NCBI GenBank assembly: GCA_030710605.1
Contig: CP092871.1
Span: forward strand, 72,631,171-72,695,170
Reading direction: 5' to 3'
From: Cordylochernes scorpioides
Lineage: Eukaryota > Arthropoda > Arachnida > Pseudoscorpiones > Chernetidae
Length of the DNA: 64,000 nucleotides
Notes under the pieces: model-generated
Seen by the model: the letters and a program-made list of their open reading frames with translations, nothing else
Told to the model about the DNA's origin: nothing
Database searches by the model: none
Shown here: positions 51,601 to 63,730 of the stretch, piece by piece
Layout of the letters: each line of letters starts with the position of its first letter
Numbering within the stretch: the first letter of the stretch is position 1
Made by a program: the position numbers and the translations under genes

Positions 51601-52518
51601 TACCTCTACCAACTACCTTGTACCAATTCACTTCGTGCAAGCAACACGTGTCCCATGGACAGGTTAATAAAACTGTCCCATTTACTAAATTTTCCCCTCC
51701 TGGAACGGGTTGCTCACACGTGGTGAACTCCAACACTCTTATTTAACCTCATTATAATGTTCTTAATCCCATTTTCAACGCCCCTATGTCCTTTTCTTTC
51801 ATATCTTTGGACAGAAGTAACTTAAGTAACAGCCTTCCAAAACTATTCCAATCGTTAAATGCCCACATAACTACACTCCTTCCTTTTACATGCATATTTA
51901 AATATCGACAAATCACTCTCAACAAAATAAACAACACCCTCTCACATCACTTTTTCTAATTGGCAACAAATTTTTAGTGCGCGACTTAACACCCAAATCC
52001 AACTTCGAGACACACAAGCTGCATAACGTCGCCCTACTAAACACACACACAATCTTTTTTTTTCTCACATTAAACGTGTCATATCCAATAACAATATAAA
52101 AATTATCGATATGTTCGTACAACCAGCACCCATGACTTTAGTAAATTTGTTATTCTTAGTAAAACAGGATAGATTTTGTACAAAACAAAGACTTCACGTG
52201 ACACCTTTTCATTTACAATTTTTTCGCTTCGTGTCACAGAGCTACGCCACAAAACTCTTTCAATTCTCAGGCCAAAGACGCCTTCATCACGCCTGTGACA
52301 CATTTAACCACACATTGTTCACGTCGATAGTCGCAATTTCATTCAATTCTAACCCGATATCAATGAATAACATTTTTACTAAGTCCGCCAAAAGCCATTC
52401 GATTTAATATCAACAGATACAATATCCGGATTTTCGAAATACAAACACAAATCGAACAAATGCTTGAACACACGGAATAATTCAACCTCTGTATCTCCCT
52501 ATGTCAATCCCATAACGC
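51601..52518 (+). other. Decayed internal region, unit 1
   Basis: Frames are short and broken. RT, RNase H and the integrase core are not recognisable; the space between protease and integrase tail (about 0.9 kb) is too small to hold them, so they were deleted. The stretch at about 52400-52440 (STDTISGFSKY) may be a scrap of Pol. Confidence 0.4.
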
Positions 52519-52845
52519 TTGTCACCAAACGTGACAAATCAAAACGCTTTTGCGTTTATAATTATAGAAATAAAATCTCCGAGCGTAGTCCGAATTAACA
52601 GACCCAATCGACCCCTAAATAAAGAAGATGATACAGTTCATGTGAACAAACTTAAATACTATACAGAAGATATCTTATTCCTCGCGCCCCAGCCTCTAAT
52701 TCCAACACCTCGCGTAACACCTGATGTCCACTTGATAGAATTCGGCCATTTATGTCCCACAATATTTGACGCGCAGAAATCCCGTCTTATACCCCCGACT
52801 TGCTCAGCGCCTTTTCTGCACCTTAATGCAGAGATCTTCCAATAA
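52519..52845 (+). pseudogene. Integrase C-terminal tail remnant, unit 1
   Basis: The frame contains PSVVRINRPNRPLNKED, then VHVNKLKYY, resembling the part after the integrase core in Gypsy-group Pol (basic stretch followed by V-H-x-x-R/K-L-K). No catalytic core precedes it. The identical copy is at 57554. Confidence 0.5.
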
Positions 52846-54919
52846 GTTGAAAGAAAGCAAGCTGCCCCCACAAAGGGCCTCTGACCCAAATAAATATGCC
52901 CGCCACCGCCGGAATCGCATTAAAAATAGCTTCGCTCCCCCCTCTTCCGCTGTACACGAGCAAACAAACAGCCGACATCTTGTTACGGCCCGTCACCAGG
53001 TCTAGATTCTCTCGCCCTCGATTAACTTGTCAACTTAACATCGACACTTAGATCCAAGGACAAAGTTTTACCTAAAAATCACACACACCCACACATGTTT
53101 TAAAAAAAAAAACAAAAAAACAAAAAAACAACAACAACAACAACCCTTTATCGGTTAGAATAGATCGCCGTGTTTCTCCTGCACACACAGAATAAATGCC
53201 GCTTTAGGAAGAATCACGTTTTCACCTAAACGTGGCGCAGGGAACAAAAAATCGACAACATTAGGACTCAGTGAGTTTCACAGTTAGAAACAATGTGATC
53301 CACGAGTCGCACCAAACTTAAAACAAATTCGATAAGTTAGAACAACTTAGGCCAACAAGACCAAAGATATCAATCGAGGACAATTTAAAGCTCTCTCTAC
53401 CCATCCTAAAAAACAGGAACATTACCTTTGGCCTACAACTTTCCATTCTTTCACGATATACAAACTTCTATGTATAATCTTACTTGCTCTTCTTTCTCAA
53501 TGAACATTTTTTTTAAATTTTCATCTTAATATCTTGTATATAATCATTATATAGCTCTTATAATTGTTTTTTTTTACGTCAACCAATCAGTTTAGATTAT
53601 TGTCATTTTATTTTATTTTTCTTTACCAAAACTTATTTACTTTTGCTTTATGACTCTATTCTATAATCAAATTTATATTTTATGTTTCATATCTAATAAT
53701 CTCAAGTTTATATTTCATGTTTATATCACTAATTTGCATTTATCATTTTATATTTTCTCTCACTTTATAAATTAGATGTTATTTACATTGTTTCATCTTC
53801 CGCTACCATGTCAATGCTATCGAGTATATTATTGCTCATTATTAATTTTCATTTAATATTTTCACTTTCTATTACCCCTTATATACTGCTGTAGTGTGTT
53901 AATCTTTGTATCATATCATCACTATTTTTACTTTTTTTAAAGATTACTTTGCATTTAACTTCGCAATTCTATTTTCGATTTTTTAAATCCTTTAACACTA
54001 TATGCAAAGCCTTAATCTCGCAATTTTATATCTCAATTATATATTATTTTATAATCAAACTAAAAATCATGACCTAAAAACAGGGCAATCTTCAATAACC
54101 TCTTAAACAACCACTTTAAAGGTTACTTCTTAATAAATAACTAACCCTTTTCCGCAGGAACTTTTAACTCCTTCGCAGGCTAGACTTGACCTACTTTGAT
54201 TTCGTAATAAACAATCTTGACACACCGTCCCCCAGATTTACCTATCCCTACTTCTGGCTTGGATACGTGCAAATTGTATTTTTTTTTATATATTCCAGGG
54301 CACTCTCATGCCACACGCTGGCACATCTTTTTTTTATTTTACTCTTTTTCTCGCTAAGCCCCTGACGACTCTAATTAAAACTTTGATTTCTGGTCACTGA
54401 TCTTCGCCCTCTTTATCCTGCATGCGTACGTCTTAACGACTAATTACTAAAACCCATAACAATCACCCTTATCTTACTTTTCGATTGTGGTACTGTAACT
54501 TTATTCGGTCCTTAAATTTACATGTGAAACATGGCCTAGGTTTTCCGCGCCGTGCACATTAAATGGTTTGGGACTTGAGTCAAAGTGGCATTGCCTCAAC
54601 CAAGTAATAACTAACCCCTCAACCCTTTCTAGCGCCCATCACGAAGAGAAAATGATTTTCCCATCCAATCGTTTTTATTTTTACCTATCATCATTATATG
54701 CTCTCTATTAAATATTTTATTCATATTTTTATTTTTACTTGTATGTTTAATATTAGTTGTTTATGCTTTATTCTCTCTTATGGATATACCGAAATCAACC
54801 CCATGTTATATACCAACTCACTTTAATTAATTTCTAAAAAAATTACTTCCTTAATCACAGTCTTCCTATTCCGCTCTCTTAAATCCCTCCATATGAACCC
54901 TCTCACATCCGGGGCCATC
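52846..54919 (+). other. Non-coding 3' internal region, unit 1
   Basis: It begins with a short pyrimidine- and purine-mixed segment. It then has a (CAA)n/A-rich tract at 53100-53145 that reads, on the minus strand, like a LINE 3' tail (TTG)n. About 1.7 kb of A/T-rich sequence without frames follows. An env-like gene is not recognisable. Confidence 0.4.
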
Positions 54920-55665
54920 TGTGATGATTTAAGACCATGGAATTGTTGTAAATAGTCTAGATATCTACTACCACATGTTCCACCCCATGACTGTATATAA
55001 CTTCTTATGTACTGCACATAGAAAGCCTCAACTAACATCAATCTGTACCGCGTAAGAATCTAATAAAGTTTAGCAACTGTACAGATAGAAGGAATGGAGA
55101 CTAACAGGAGAAAATTAAGGTTAAAACTAATCAGGCTTAGGACAGAAGTCGAAGCAAGGCCTAGCAAAAGAGGCTTAAAACTAGCCCAACTATAAATAAT
55201 TTACAAGACAATATTTCCTGGGCAAGACCGGACGTATCTTGTGACCGCGGAAACCATAAAAGTCGAGTAACGCCCCGTATTTCCGGAACAAGACCGGACG
55301 TATCTTCCGTCAAAGGCAGTAGCAAAGACCAATCAGAAGACATCACCTAAATAGGTCAACCAATAGAAAAAGGCCATGTGACACCTTTCGAACAATGGGA
55401 AAGAAGAAAGGTCTTGGTGTTAAATCGAGAACCTAGAATAGGCAGTATACGCTTGGCTCTCAACAAGGTAACACTTGCTCTAAAGATCTCCCTCTCTCCT
55501 CATCCCATTCCTTCTTGACGTCAGACGCTTTTAGTGGAATCTCTGTTTGTTTATTTCACCTTTGGCCCAGCTGTGTCGCCTTCCACCACGACTGCACGGT
55601 AGAGTTGACATCGAGGTTCGTCTAGCATCAGGTAACACTGGTCCCAGAGGTCCCAAGATATCACA
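54920..55665 (+). repeat. LTR 2 of the tandem array
   Basis: 746 bp, shared between the two internal regions. The third CCAAT box is mutated ('cgaacaatggg'). Confidence 0.88.
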
Positions 55666-55746
55666 GACTCCCCCGTCCCGAAGAGTCGACAGGATAGTGG
55701 ACGCCAAGGTACAAGTAAGCAAGTAGACCACTCTCTGTACAGAAAG

Positions 55747-56160
55747 ATGGAACAGGGAAGAGAGGAGGATTCAAAGGAGCCCATGAAGACCGATCCCGAC
55801 TACGAAAGTGGCGAAAGCCCCACTTTTCCGAAGAAAGAAACCACCCTCGGTAGGACGCAGGAAATCGCCCCCAGCCAGGAAGACGTCACGCCCCCGCCGC
55901 CGGTGTCAGATGTCCTAGGGAGGTTGACCAGGACGCTACATCAGCTTTCTGCCGTGACCGGACTATCGCGAAATGTGGAACTACCGCGCTACGATGGTTC
56001 GTACGAGGCGCAGAGCTTCTTCACCAACTACGACGCCCAAGCAGATCGGGCCCAACTACCATTCTCTACAAGACTGAGAAAGCCACCAAATCTCCTGCAA
56101 GCACCCCTCCGAGTTACCAACACGCGAGCGTATGTTACCTGCTCCCCCGACCATCTCTAA
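55747..56160 (+). pseudogene. Gag remnant, unit 2
   Basis: Same frame as 50712-51125, differing by about one residue near the start (GESPTF against GENPTF). Stops at the same place. Confidence 0.6.
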
Positions 56161-56334
56161 ACCACGAGCCCAGCGCAAACAATGAACTCTGACTGTCCCA
56201 AAGATCCTCCAACTATGACAACAGACCAGGCCTGTCCCGACATACAAGACAGCACAACAGTAGGTTCCTCCTCACATAACTTTCGTTGAACAATTGCTCG
56301 TTCGAGCTGAACTGTCCAGTAACGTAAACCTACT

Positions 56335-56635
56335 CTACTACTTTATACAGGAGCATCTATCGCTATAATTAGGCAGAATACTTTTAAAATAGTAGAAACC
56401 AGTTTGTAAAAGAAAATACCTGTTCACCCATTTAACTTAACTATTAACGCCATAGCTAACAATATTTTCACCATAGGTTATATCTTTTTAAACGTAAAAA
56501 TAGGTAACATAACGCGGAATCTAAAATTCCATATCATCGATACACCCTTGCCTTTTATCATATTATCCCTTAACTCTATAAAAAGATTTCTACTAATTAT
56601 AAACTGTTCTCAGCTACTCCTGTATCAAGATAATG
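56335..56635 (+). pseudogene. Retropepsin remnant, unit 2
   Basis: Same sequence and same lesions (Tyr for the catalytic Asp, internal stop) as 51300-51600, showing that decay preceded duplication. Confidence 0.75.
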
Positions 56636-57553
56636 TACCTCTACCAAATACCTTGTACCAATTCACTTCATGCAAGCAACACGTGTCCCATGGACAGGTT
56701 AATAAAACTGTCCCATTTACTAAATTTTCCCCTCCTGGAACGGGTTGCTCACACGTGGTGAACTCCAACACTCTTATTTAACCTCATTATAATGTTCTTA
56801 ATCCCATTTTCAACGCCCCTATGTCCTTTTCTTTCATATCTTTGGACAGAAGTAACTTAAGTAACAGCCTTCCAAAACTATTCCAATCGTTAAATGCCCA
56901 CATAACTACACTCCTTCCTTTTACATGCATATTTAAATATCGACAAATCACTCTCAACAAAATAAACAACACCCTCTCACATCACTTTTTCTAATTGGCA
57001 ACAAATTTTTAGTGCGCGACTTAACACCCAAATCCAACTTCGAGACACACAAGCTGCATAAAGTCGCCCTACTAAACACACACACAATCTTTTTTTTTCT
57101 CACATTAAACGTGTCATATCCAATAACAATATAAAAATTATCGATATGTTCGTACAACCAGCACCCATGACTTTAGTAAATTTGTTATTCTTAGTAAAAC
57201 AGGATAGATTTTGTACAAAACAAAGACTTCACGTGACACCTTTTCATGTACAATTTTTTCGCTTCGTGTCACAGAGCTACGCCACAAAACTCTTTCAATT
57301 CTCAGGCCAAAGACGCCTTCATCACGCCTGTGACACATTTAACCACACATTGTTCACGTCGATAGTCGCAATTTCATTCAATTCTAACCCGATATCAATG
57401 AATAACATTTTTACTAAGTCCGCCAAAAGCCATTCGATTTAATATCAACAGATACAATATCCGGATTTTCGAAATACAAACACAAATCGAACAAATGCTT
57501 GAACACACGGAATAATTCAACCTCTGTATCTCCCTATGTCAATCCCATAACGC

Positions 57554-57880
57554 TTGTCACCAAACGTGACAAATCAAAACGCTTTTGCGTTTATAATTAT
57601 AGAAATAAAATCTCCGAGCGTAGTCCGAATTAACAGACCCAATCGACCCCTAAATAAAGAAGATGATACAGTTCATGTGAACAAACTTAAATACTATACA
57701 GAAGATATCTTATTCCTCGCGCCCCAGCCTCTAATTCCAACACCTCGCGTAACACCTGATGTCCACTTGATAGAATTCGGCCATTTATGTCCCACAATAT
57801 TTGACGCGCAGAAATCCCGTCTTATACCCCCGACTTGCTCAGCGCCTTTTCTGCACCTTAATGCAGAGATCTTCCAATAA
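57554..57880 (+). pseudogene. Integrase C-terminal tail remnant, unit 2
   Basis: Identical in reading to 52519-52845. Confidence 0.5.
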
Positions 57881-59938
57881 GTTGAAAGAAAGCAAGCTGC
57901 CCCCACAAAGGGCCTCTGACCCAAATAAATATGCCCGCCACCGCCGGAATCGCATTAAAAATAGCTTCGCTCCCCCCTCTTCCGCTGTACACGAGCAAAC
58001 AAACAGCCGACATCTTGTTACGGCCCGTCACCAGGTCTAGATTCTCTCGCCCTCGATTAACTTGTCAACTTAACATCGACACTTAGATCCAAGGACAAAG
58101 TTTTACCTAAAAATCACACACACCCACACATGTTTAAAAAAAAAAAAAAAAACAACAACAACCCTTTATCGGTTAGAATAGATCGCCGTGTTTCTCCTGT
58201 ACACACAGAATAAATGCCGCTTTAGGAAGAATCACGTTTTCACCTAAACGTGGCGCAGGGAACAAAAAATCGACAACATTAGGACTCAATGAGTTTCACA
58301 GTTAGAAACAATGTGATCCACGAGTCGCACCAAACTTAAAACAAATTCGATAAGTTAGAACAACTTAGGCCAACAAGACCAAAGATATCAATCGAGGACA
58401 ATTTAAAGCTCTCTCTACCCATCCTAAAAAACAGGAACATTACCTTTGGCCTACAACTTTCCATTCTTTCACGATATACAAACTTCTATGTATAATCTTA
58501 CTTGCTCTTCTTTCTCAATGAACATTTTTTTTTAATTTTCATCTTAATATCTTGTATATAATCATTATATAGCTCTTATAATTGTTTTTTTTACGTCAAC
58601 CAATCAGTTTAGATTATTGTCATTTTATTTTATTTTTCTTTACCAAAACTTATTTACTTTTGCTTTATGACTCTATTCTATAATCAAATTTATATTTTAT
58701 GTTTCATATCTAATAATCTCAAGTTTATATTTCATGTTTATATCACTAATTTGCATTTATCATTTTATATTTTCTCTCACTTTATAAATTAGATGTTATT
58801 TACATTGTTTCATCTTCCGCTACCATGTCAATGCTATCGAGTATATTATTGCTCATTATTAATTTTCATTTAATATTTTCACTTTCTATTACCCCTTATA
58901 TACTGCTGTAGTGTGTTAATCTTTGTATCATATCATCACTATTTTTACTTTTTTTAAAGATTACTTTGCATTTAACTTCGCAATTCTATTTTCGATTTTT
59001 TAAACCCTTTAACACTATATGCAAAGCCTTAATCTCGCAATTTTATATCTCAATTATATATTATTTTATAATCAAACTAAAAATCATGACCTAAAAACAG
59101 GGCAATCTTCAATAACCTCTTAAACAACCACTTTAAAGGTTACTTCTTAATAAATAACTAACCCTTTTCCGCAGGAACTTTTAACTCCTTCGCAGGCTAG
59201 ACTTGACCTACTTTGATTTCGTAATTAACAATCTTGACACACCGTCCCCCAGATTTACCTATCCCTACTTCTGGCTTGGATACGTGCAAATTGTATTTTT
59301 TTTTATATATTCCAGGGCACTCTCATGCCACACGCTGGCACATCTTTTTTTTTTATTTTACTCTTTTTCTCGCTAAGCCCCTGACGACTCTAATTAAAAC
59401 TTTGATTTCTGGTCACTGATCTTCGCCCTCTTTATCCTGCATGCGTACGTCTTAACGACTAATTACTAAAACCCATAACAATCACCCTTATCTTACTTTT
59501 CGATTGTGGTACTGTAACTTTATTCGGTCCTTAAATTTACATGTGAAACATGGCCTAGGTTTTCCGCGCCGTGCACATTAAATGGTTTGGGACTTGAGTC
59601 AAAGTGGCATTGCCTCAACCAAGTAATAACTAACCCCTCAACCCTTTCTAGCGCCCATCACGAAGAGATCATGATTTTCCCATCCAATCGTTTTTATTTT
59701 TACCTATCATCATTATATGCTCTCTATTAAATATTTTATTCATATTTTTATTTTTACTTGTATGTTTAATATTAGTTGTTTATGCTTTATTCTCTCTTAT
59801 GGATATACCGAAATCAACCCCATGTTATATACCAACTCACTTTAATTAATTTCTAAAAAAATTACTTCCTTAATCACAGTCTTCCTATTCCGCTCTCTTA
59901 AATCCCTCCATATGAACCCTCTCACATCCGGGGCCATC
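57881..59938 (+). other. Non-coding 3' internal region, unit 2
   Basis: Matches 52846-54919 apart from scattered substitutions and a shorter A/CAA tract (58134-58162). Confidence 0.45.
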
Positions 59939-60684
59939 TGTGATGATTTAAGACCATGGAATTGTTGTAAATAGTCTAGATATCTACTACCACATGTTCC
60001 ACCCCATGACTGTATATAACTTCTTATGTACTGCACATAGAAAGCCTCAACTAACATCAATCTGTACCGCGTAAGAATCTAATAAAGTTTAGCAACTGTA
60101 CAGATAGAAGGAATGGAGACTAACAGGAGAAAATTAAGGTTAAAACTAATCAGGCTTAGGACAGAAGTCGAAGCAAGGCCTAGCAAAAGAGGCTTAAAAC
60201 TAGCCCAACTATAAATAATTTACAAGACAATATTTCCTGGGCAAGACCGGACGTATCTTGTGACCGCGGAAACCATAAAAGTCGAGTAACGCCCCGTATT
60301 TCCGGAACAAGACCGGACGTATCTTCCGTCAAAGGCAGTAGCAAAGACCAATCAGAAGACATCACCTAAATAGGTCAACCAATAGAAAAAGGCCATGTGA
60401 CACCTTTCGACCAATGGGAAAGAAGAAAGGTCTTGGTGTTAAATCGAGAACCTAGAATAGGCAGTATACGCTTGGCTCTCAACAAGGTAACACTTGCTCT
60501 AAAGATCTCCCTCTCTCCTCATCCCATTCCTTCTTGACGTCAGACGCTTTTAGTGGAATCTCTGTTTGTTTATTTCACCTTTGGCCCAGCTGTGTCGCCT
60601 TCCACCACGACTGCACGGTAGAGTTGACATCGAGGTTCGTCTAGCATCAGGTAACACTGGTCCCAGAGGTCCCAAGATATCACA
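59939..60684 (+). repeat. LTR 3 of the tandem array
   Basis: 746 bp, ends ATCACA, followed by TACA, the right half of the target duplication. All three CCAAT boxes are intact. Confidence 0.88.
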
Positions 60685-60807
60685 TACACACAGTATCAAA
60701 TTGGTAGTTTGTCCAGAAGAGAGAAAAACTTTATTTCAACCGACGTTTCAGTCATCAATCTTTAAAAGACAAATATTTAAAAAATATTTAAAGGTTTTAA
60801 ATATATA

Positions 60808-61085
60808 CAGTTAAACCTGTTTAAAGCGCCCCCTCTAAATAGCGTCTTCCTCTCTATAGCGCCCGATTTTAAACATTAAAATGTAAACATTTTACATTAA
60901 AAGTGACCTCGGCGGTCGTAATGTTACTCCTGAATGATGGTTTGCCTTAGAATGCTCCGCCACATAGCATGTAGAAGGCGCAACAATTGGCACATTAAAA
61001 GTGACCTGTCTATAGCACCCCCTCTCTATAGCACCCTATTTTGGTGAGTCCCAAGAGGGGGCGCCGCTATAGACAGGTTTAACTC
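60808..61085 (+). mobile_element. pogo/Tigger-type MITE (copy 2)
   Basis: It starts CAGTTAAACCTGTTTAAAGC and ends 'cgctatagacaggtttaactc', imperfect inverted repeats. TA lies at 60806-60807 and 61086-61087. Sub-terminal repeats of 'tctatagc(g/a)cc' occur in both halves. Shares its interior with 38056-38235. Confidence 0.8.
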
Positions 61086-61087
61086 TA

Positions 61088-61433
61088 TTTTAAAATTCCA
61101 CTTCCACAAAGATCTTGACAATGGTGAAATCATAAACAATAGAGAAAAAGAAAGTATTACACCCAGAGAGGAATATAATCAAACTTGGCATCAATGTAAG
61201 GCCATCACATATACCAAATTATTACAATCCAATTTGGATAATTCCAAGCTCAAGGGACCAAAAAAAAAAAATTCGAACAATCCAAAAATTCGAATTCAAA
61301 ACGTAAATTCTATATATAGGAAATTCTAGGGACCAAGATAAATATTTGAATTTAAGACGTTTTAGAATTTAAGACGTTCGAATCATCCAAATTCTACTGT
61401 AATTTTTTTTTCAAATGAAAATGCGCCCGCATT
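61088..61433. other. AT-rich spacer, no gene seen
   Basis: Contains short repeats of 'gaattcaaaacgt' / 'gaatttaagacgt' type near 61290-61390, of unknown origin. Confidence 0.35.
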
Positions 61434-61650
61434 TACACTCATCAATCTTGGGAAAATTTCATATTTTGATGTCGCCAGTCGTCTATTTTTTTTTTAATGT
61501 GACAAAGGCAATTTTGTTCAAACTTTGTTATCTCGTGTGTCTTCAATAAAAGTTGGGGTATATCAAATATCTTTCAGAGTTATTGTCTGAATCACGAAAT
61601 ACATGCTAAAAGGTACAACCTCTTTAAGTGATGCCCATGAGTGTGACTAT
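61434..61650 (+). mobile_element. TIR MITE, ~220-bp family (copy 6)
   Basis: It starts 'acactcatcaatcttgg' and ends 'tgatgcccatgagtgtg'. It contains 'ttgatgtcgccagtcgtc', 'tatctcgtgtgtcttcaata' and the 'ggtatatcaaatatc' variant also seen in copy 2. Confidence 0.7.
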
Positions 61651-62980
61651 TTTTATACATTTCGCATCCAAAGATGCAATCATTCAATACCCACCACAAG
61701 AAGTTGATTTTGTAACAAAATTCCATTTTTTACCTTCAGGTGTTTCTGTGGCTGGTCCACTTCCCAACCGTATATTAACTGACACGTTAATTAACAAAAA
61801 AAAAAAAGAAAAAAAAATCTTTTGGCCAGAAAATCCCTTTTGTTTCAGTTTCGGATTCGTGTCTTTAATAAAAATGATATTTCTATAAGTGGTTATAAAT
61901 TGGAAATTGTTAATTAGGTTTTAAACTCACTACAGAATATGCAAATAAAACTCAAATTTGAAGACGAGCTACTCACGAAAGCTTTCATCTGTCTCAATAA
62001 ACGGAAGGAGGTTGCTATGCTACATCCTAAGGAAAACAAAGAACCTTAGGAGAGAAAGAGGTTTGTTATGTTCTCCATTGAAGAAGAATGTCGTAGGGAG
62101 ACAGCAGGTATCATCTGATTGGCTATTGCGTGGCCAATCAGATAAGAAATATTAACCCCAATTATGTGTTAACCGTTGGTCTTAGATAAGCTCTGGTTTA
62201 TGGATATTTTATCTTAAGAGGTTGTCCGTTTATTCATAGTCAAGTGATGCTTTGATTGGGTCATAAATTATTGGTTTTGGTTTCGTTTTGTTTGGCGACG
62301 TTTCTTTAAAAACATTATATAGAGTATTTATTCTCATTATTTGATTACAAAATGAACTATCTTTGATGGAAATCGAAGATAATTTCTAAATAATTAGATG
62401 TTACGCAAACTTTGACTTTAATCATCATCGATGCTGACGTCACTTCCAACTTCTACCTTCAACCTTTATGTTATGTCTTATCGCTAGCTTGTTTTAACAA
62501 TATTTGTATTGGAACAAGTCGTTCCTTAAATAAATATATATATATTTTTTATCTAAAGGGATGTCCTCGTAACTACAACATACGTGAGTACAAAAACAAC
62601 TAGAAATCCTTAAAAAAGAAACATCGTATTTTTTGCTAAGCCTATATCATTAGATTTTTTCATGTGAATAAATACATATATAAATATACACTATATATAA
62701 TACATGTATTGACTGTGATTTAATGTGAAATACTCGAAAGCTCGGCTACCTTACAAGAAAGTGTTCGCCTCACGATTTTGTACTTTTGATAATTTACTGC
62801 TCCAGGGGATTGTCCACAAGAGATAATTGGATGGATGGATTAACCCTGGACTGACGAGGGTCATTAGCCCGAAACCATGGTCTCCAGGTGGACGTTTCTC
62901 AATTAGCCAAAGATGGTGTTGTGGTTTTGTTACCATATGTTAGTTTGCAGAGATGAAGCATAGGTTTTGTGGAAGAGATA
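61651..62980. other. Spacer with possible Helitron fragment
   Basis: About 62490-62550 ('attggaacaagtcgttcctt', 'aaataaatatatat') resembles the middle of the Helitron at 37300-37365. Otherwise short frames without recognised domains. Confidence 0.3.
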
Positions 62981-62984
62981 ACCA

Positions 62985-63265
62985 TCAATTTTAGCTCTAA
63001 GACGCCTTCAAATTGTATTAAATTGTCTTAAGAAAGCAGGCTTATTTCCTAATTCCAAGAAATATAAGTTTGATGCGAAACTATCACGGCGCTTGGAGAT
63101 GAGTTGAGTGAAAATGGAATTCGTCCCGATCTAGAAAAGATTCGAGTAGTCCGCGACTTCGCTACGACTCAGCATTTAATTGGAACCGAGAAGAGCAGTG
63201 GGCATTTGAAGCTCCTAAGTCAGCGTGAATTTCCGAACCTGCAGTTGGACACTTTGATTACGCAT
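62985..63265 (+). pseudogene. Ty3/Gypsy pol relic (RT end to RNase H connection)
   Basis: Plus-strand pieces in shifted frames: VLNCLKKAGLFPNSKKYKF, then LSENGIRPDLEKIRVVRDF, then AFEAPKSA and SEPAVGHFDYAC. These match in order the thumb and RNase H connection of Gypsy-group RT (the usual pattern is GH-x-S-x-x-G-I-x-x-D-x-x-K). Frameshifts and stops make it non-functional. It is a different element from the tandem array. Confidence 0.7.
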
Positions 63266-63266
63266 G

Positions 63267-63300
63267 CTAAAATGGTTCCTTAAGTTTTGTCCGTGAGTGT
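63267..63300 (+). repeat. MITE end fragment
   Basis: 'ttccttaagttttgtccgtg' plus 'agtgta' is the right terminal repeat of the ~220-bp MITE family without its body. It abuts the pol relic. Confidence 0.6.
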
Positions 63301-63730
63301 AACCTTCGCTATATATTGCTGCTATTGTGAGGATGTTCACATATACTTCCTTTATTATAATGACTTTATAATAACATAGCATCATCTATCGGTGAAAATA
63401 TAATGTTTACTATCATCACTGATTAATATATGTATTTTTTTTAATGAAAAATTTATATAAATGTGTGTGTGTGTGAAGTTAAGGAGCTGTAGTTCACCTG
63501 AGCACCATTTCTCAAATCAGATATCAGCACAATACACAACTTTGATCAAACTGTCCTTACTACGATTGAAAGTCATTGGAAGGGAGCTGGCTTCCTAGTG
63601 ACTCTGCGGTGTCGTCAGTTTAATCCACCAAACAGATCCACTATTTTTTTTTTGTACCAAAGTAGGGACAGAAAAGAGTTTGTAATTTTTGAAAAAGAAA
63701 TTATTATTATTTTTTTAATTTCTCGTAAAC
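63301..63730. other. AT-rich spacer, no gene seen
   Basis: A short GT-repeat occurs near 63463-63474. No recognised gene. Confidence 0.35.

Larger units (their letters stand above)
49885..60684 (+). mobile_element. Tandem LTR-internal-LTR-internal-LTR array of a Gypsy-type element
   Basis: Three 746-bp LTRs (49885-50630, 54920-55665, 59939-60684) alternate with two internal regions (50631-54919 and 55666-59938). The unit period is 5035 bp, then 5019 bp. The LTRs begin TGTGAT and end ATCACA. The array as a whole is flanked by TACA (49881-49884 and 60685-60688), a 4-bp duplication typical of Gypsy-group integration. The internal regions carry only remnants of gag, protease and the integrase tail. 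Differences between units are few and most of the 16-bp length difference is a poly-A/CAA tract. The single outer duplication argues for one insertion whose interior was then duplicated by unequal exchange between LTRs. Confidence 0.88.

Noticed and set aside
52111-52407. 98-codon frame in the tandem array as an env or accessory gene
   Set aside because: No domain, signal peptide or membrane span stands out; it is repeated only because the unit is duplicated.
54823-55041. Minus-strand frames across the LTRs
   Set aside because: They cross the LTR border and repeat with each LTR; no protein family recognised.
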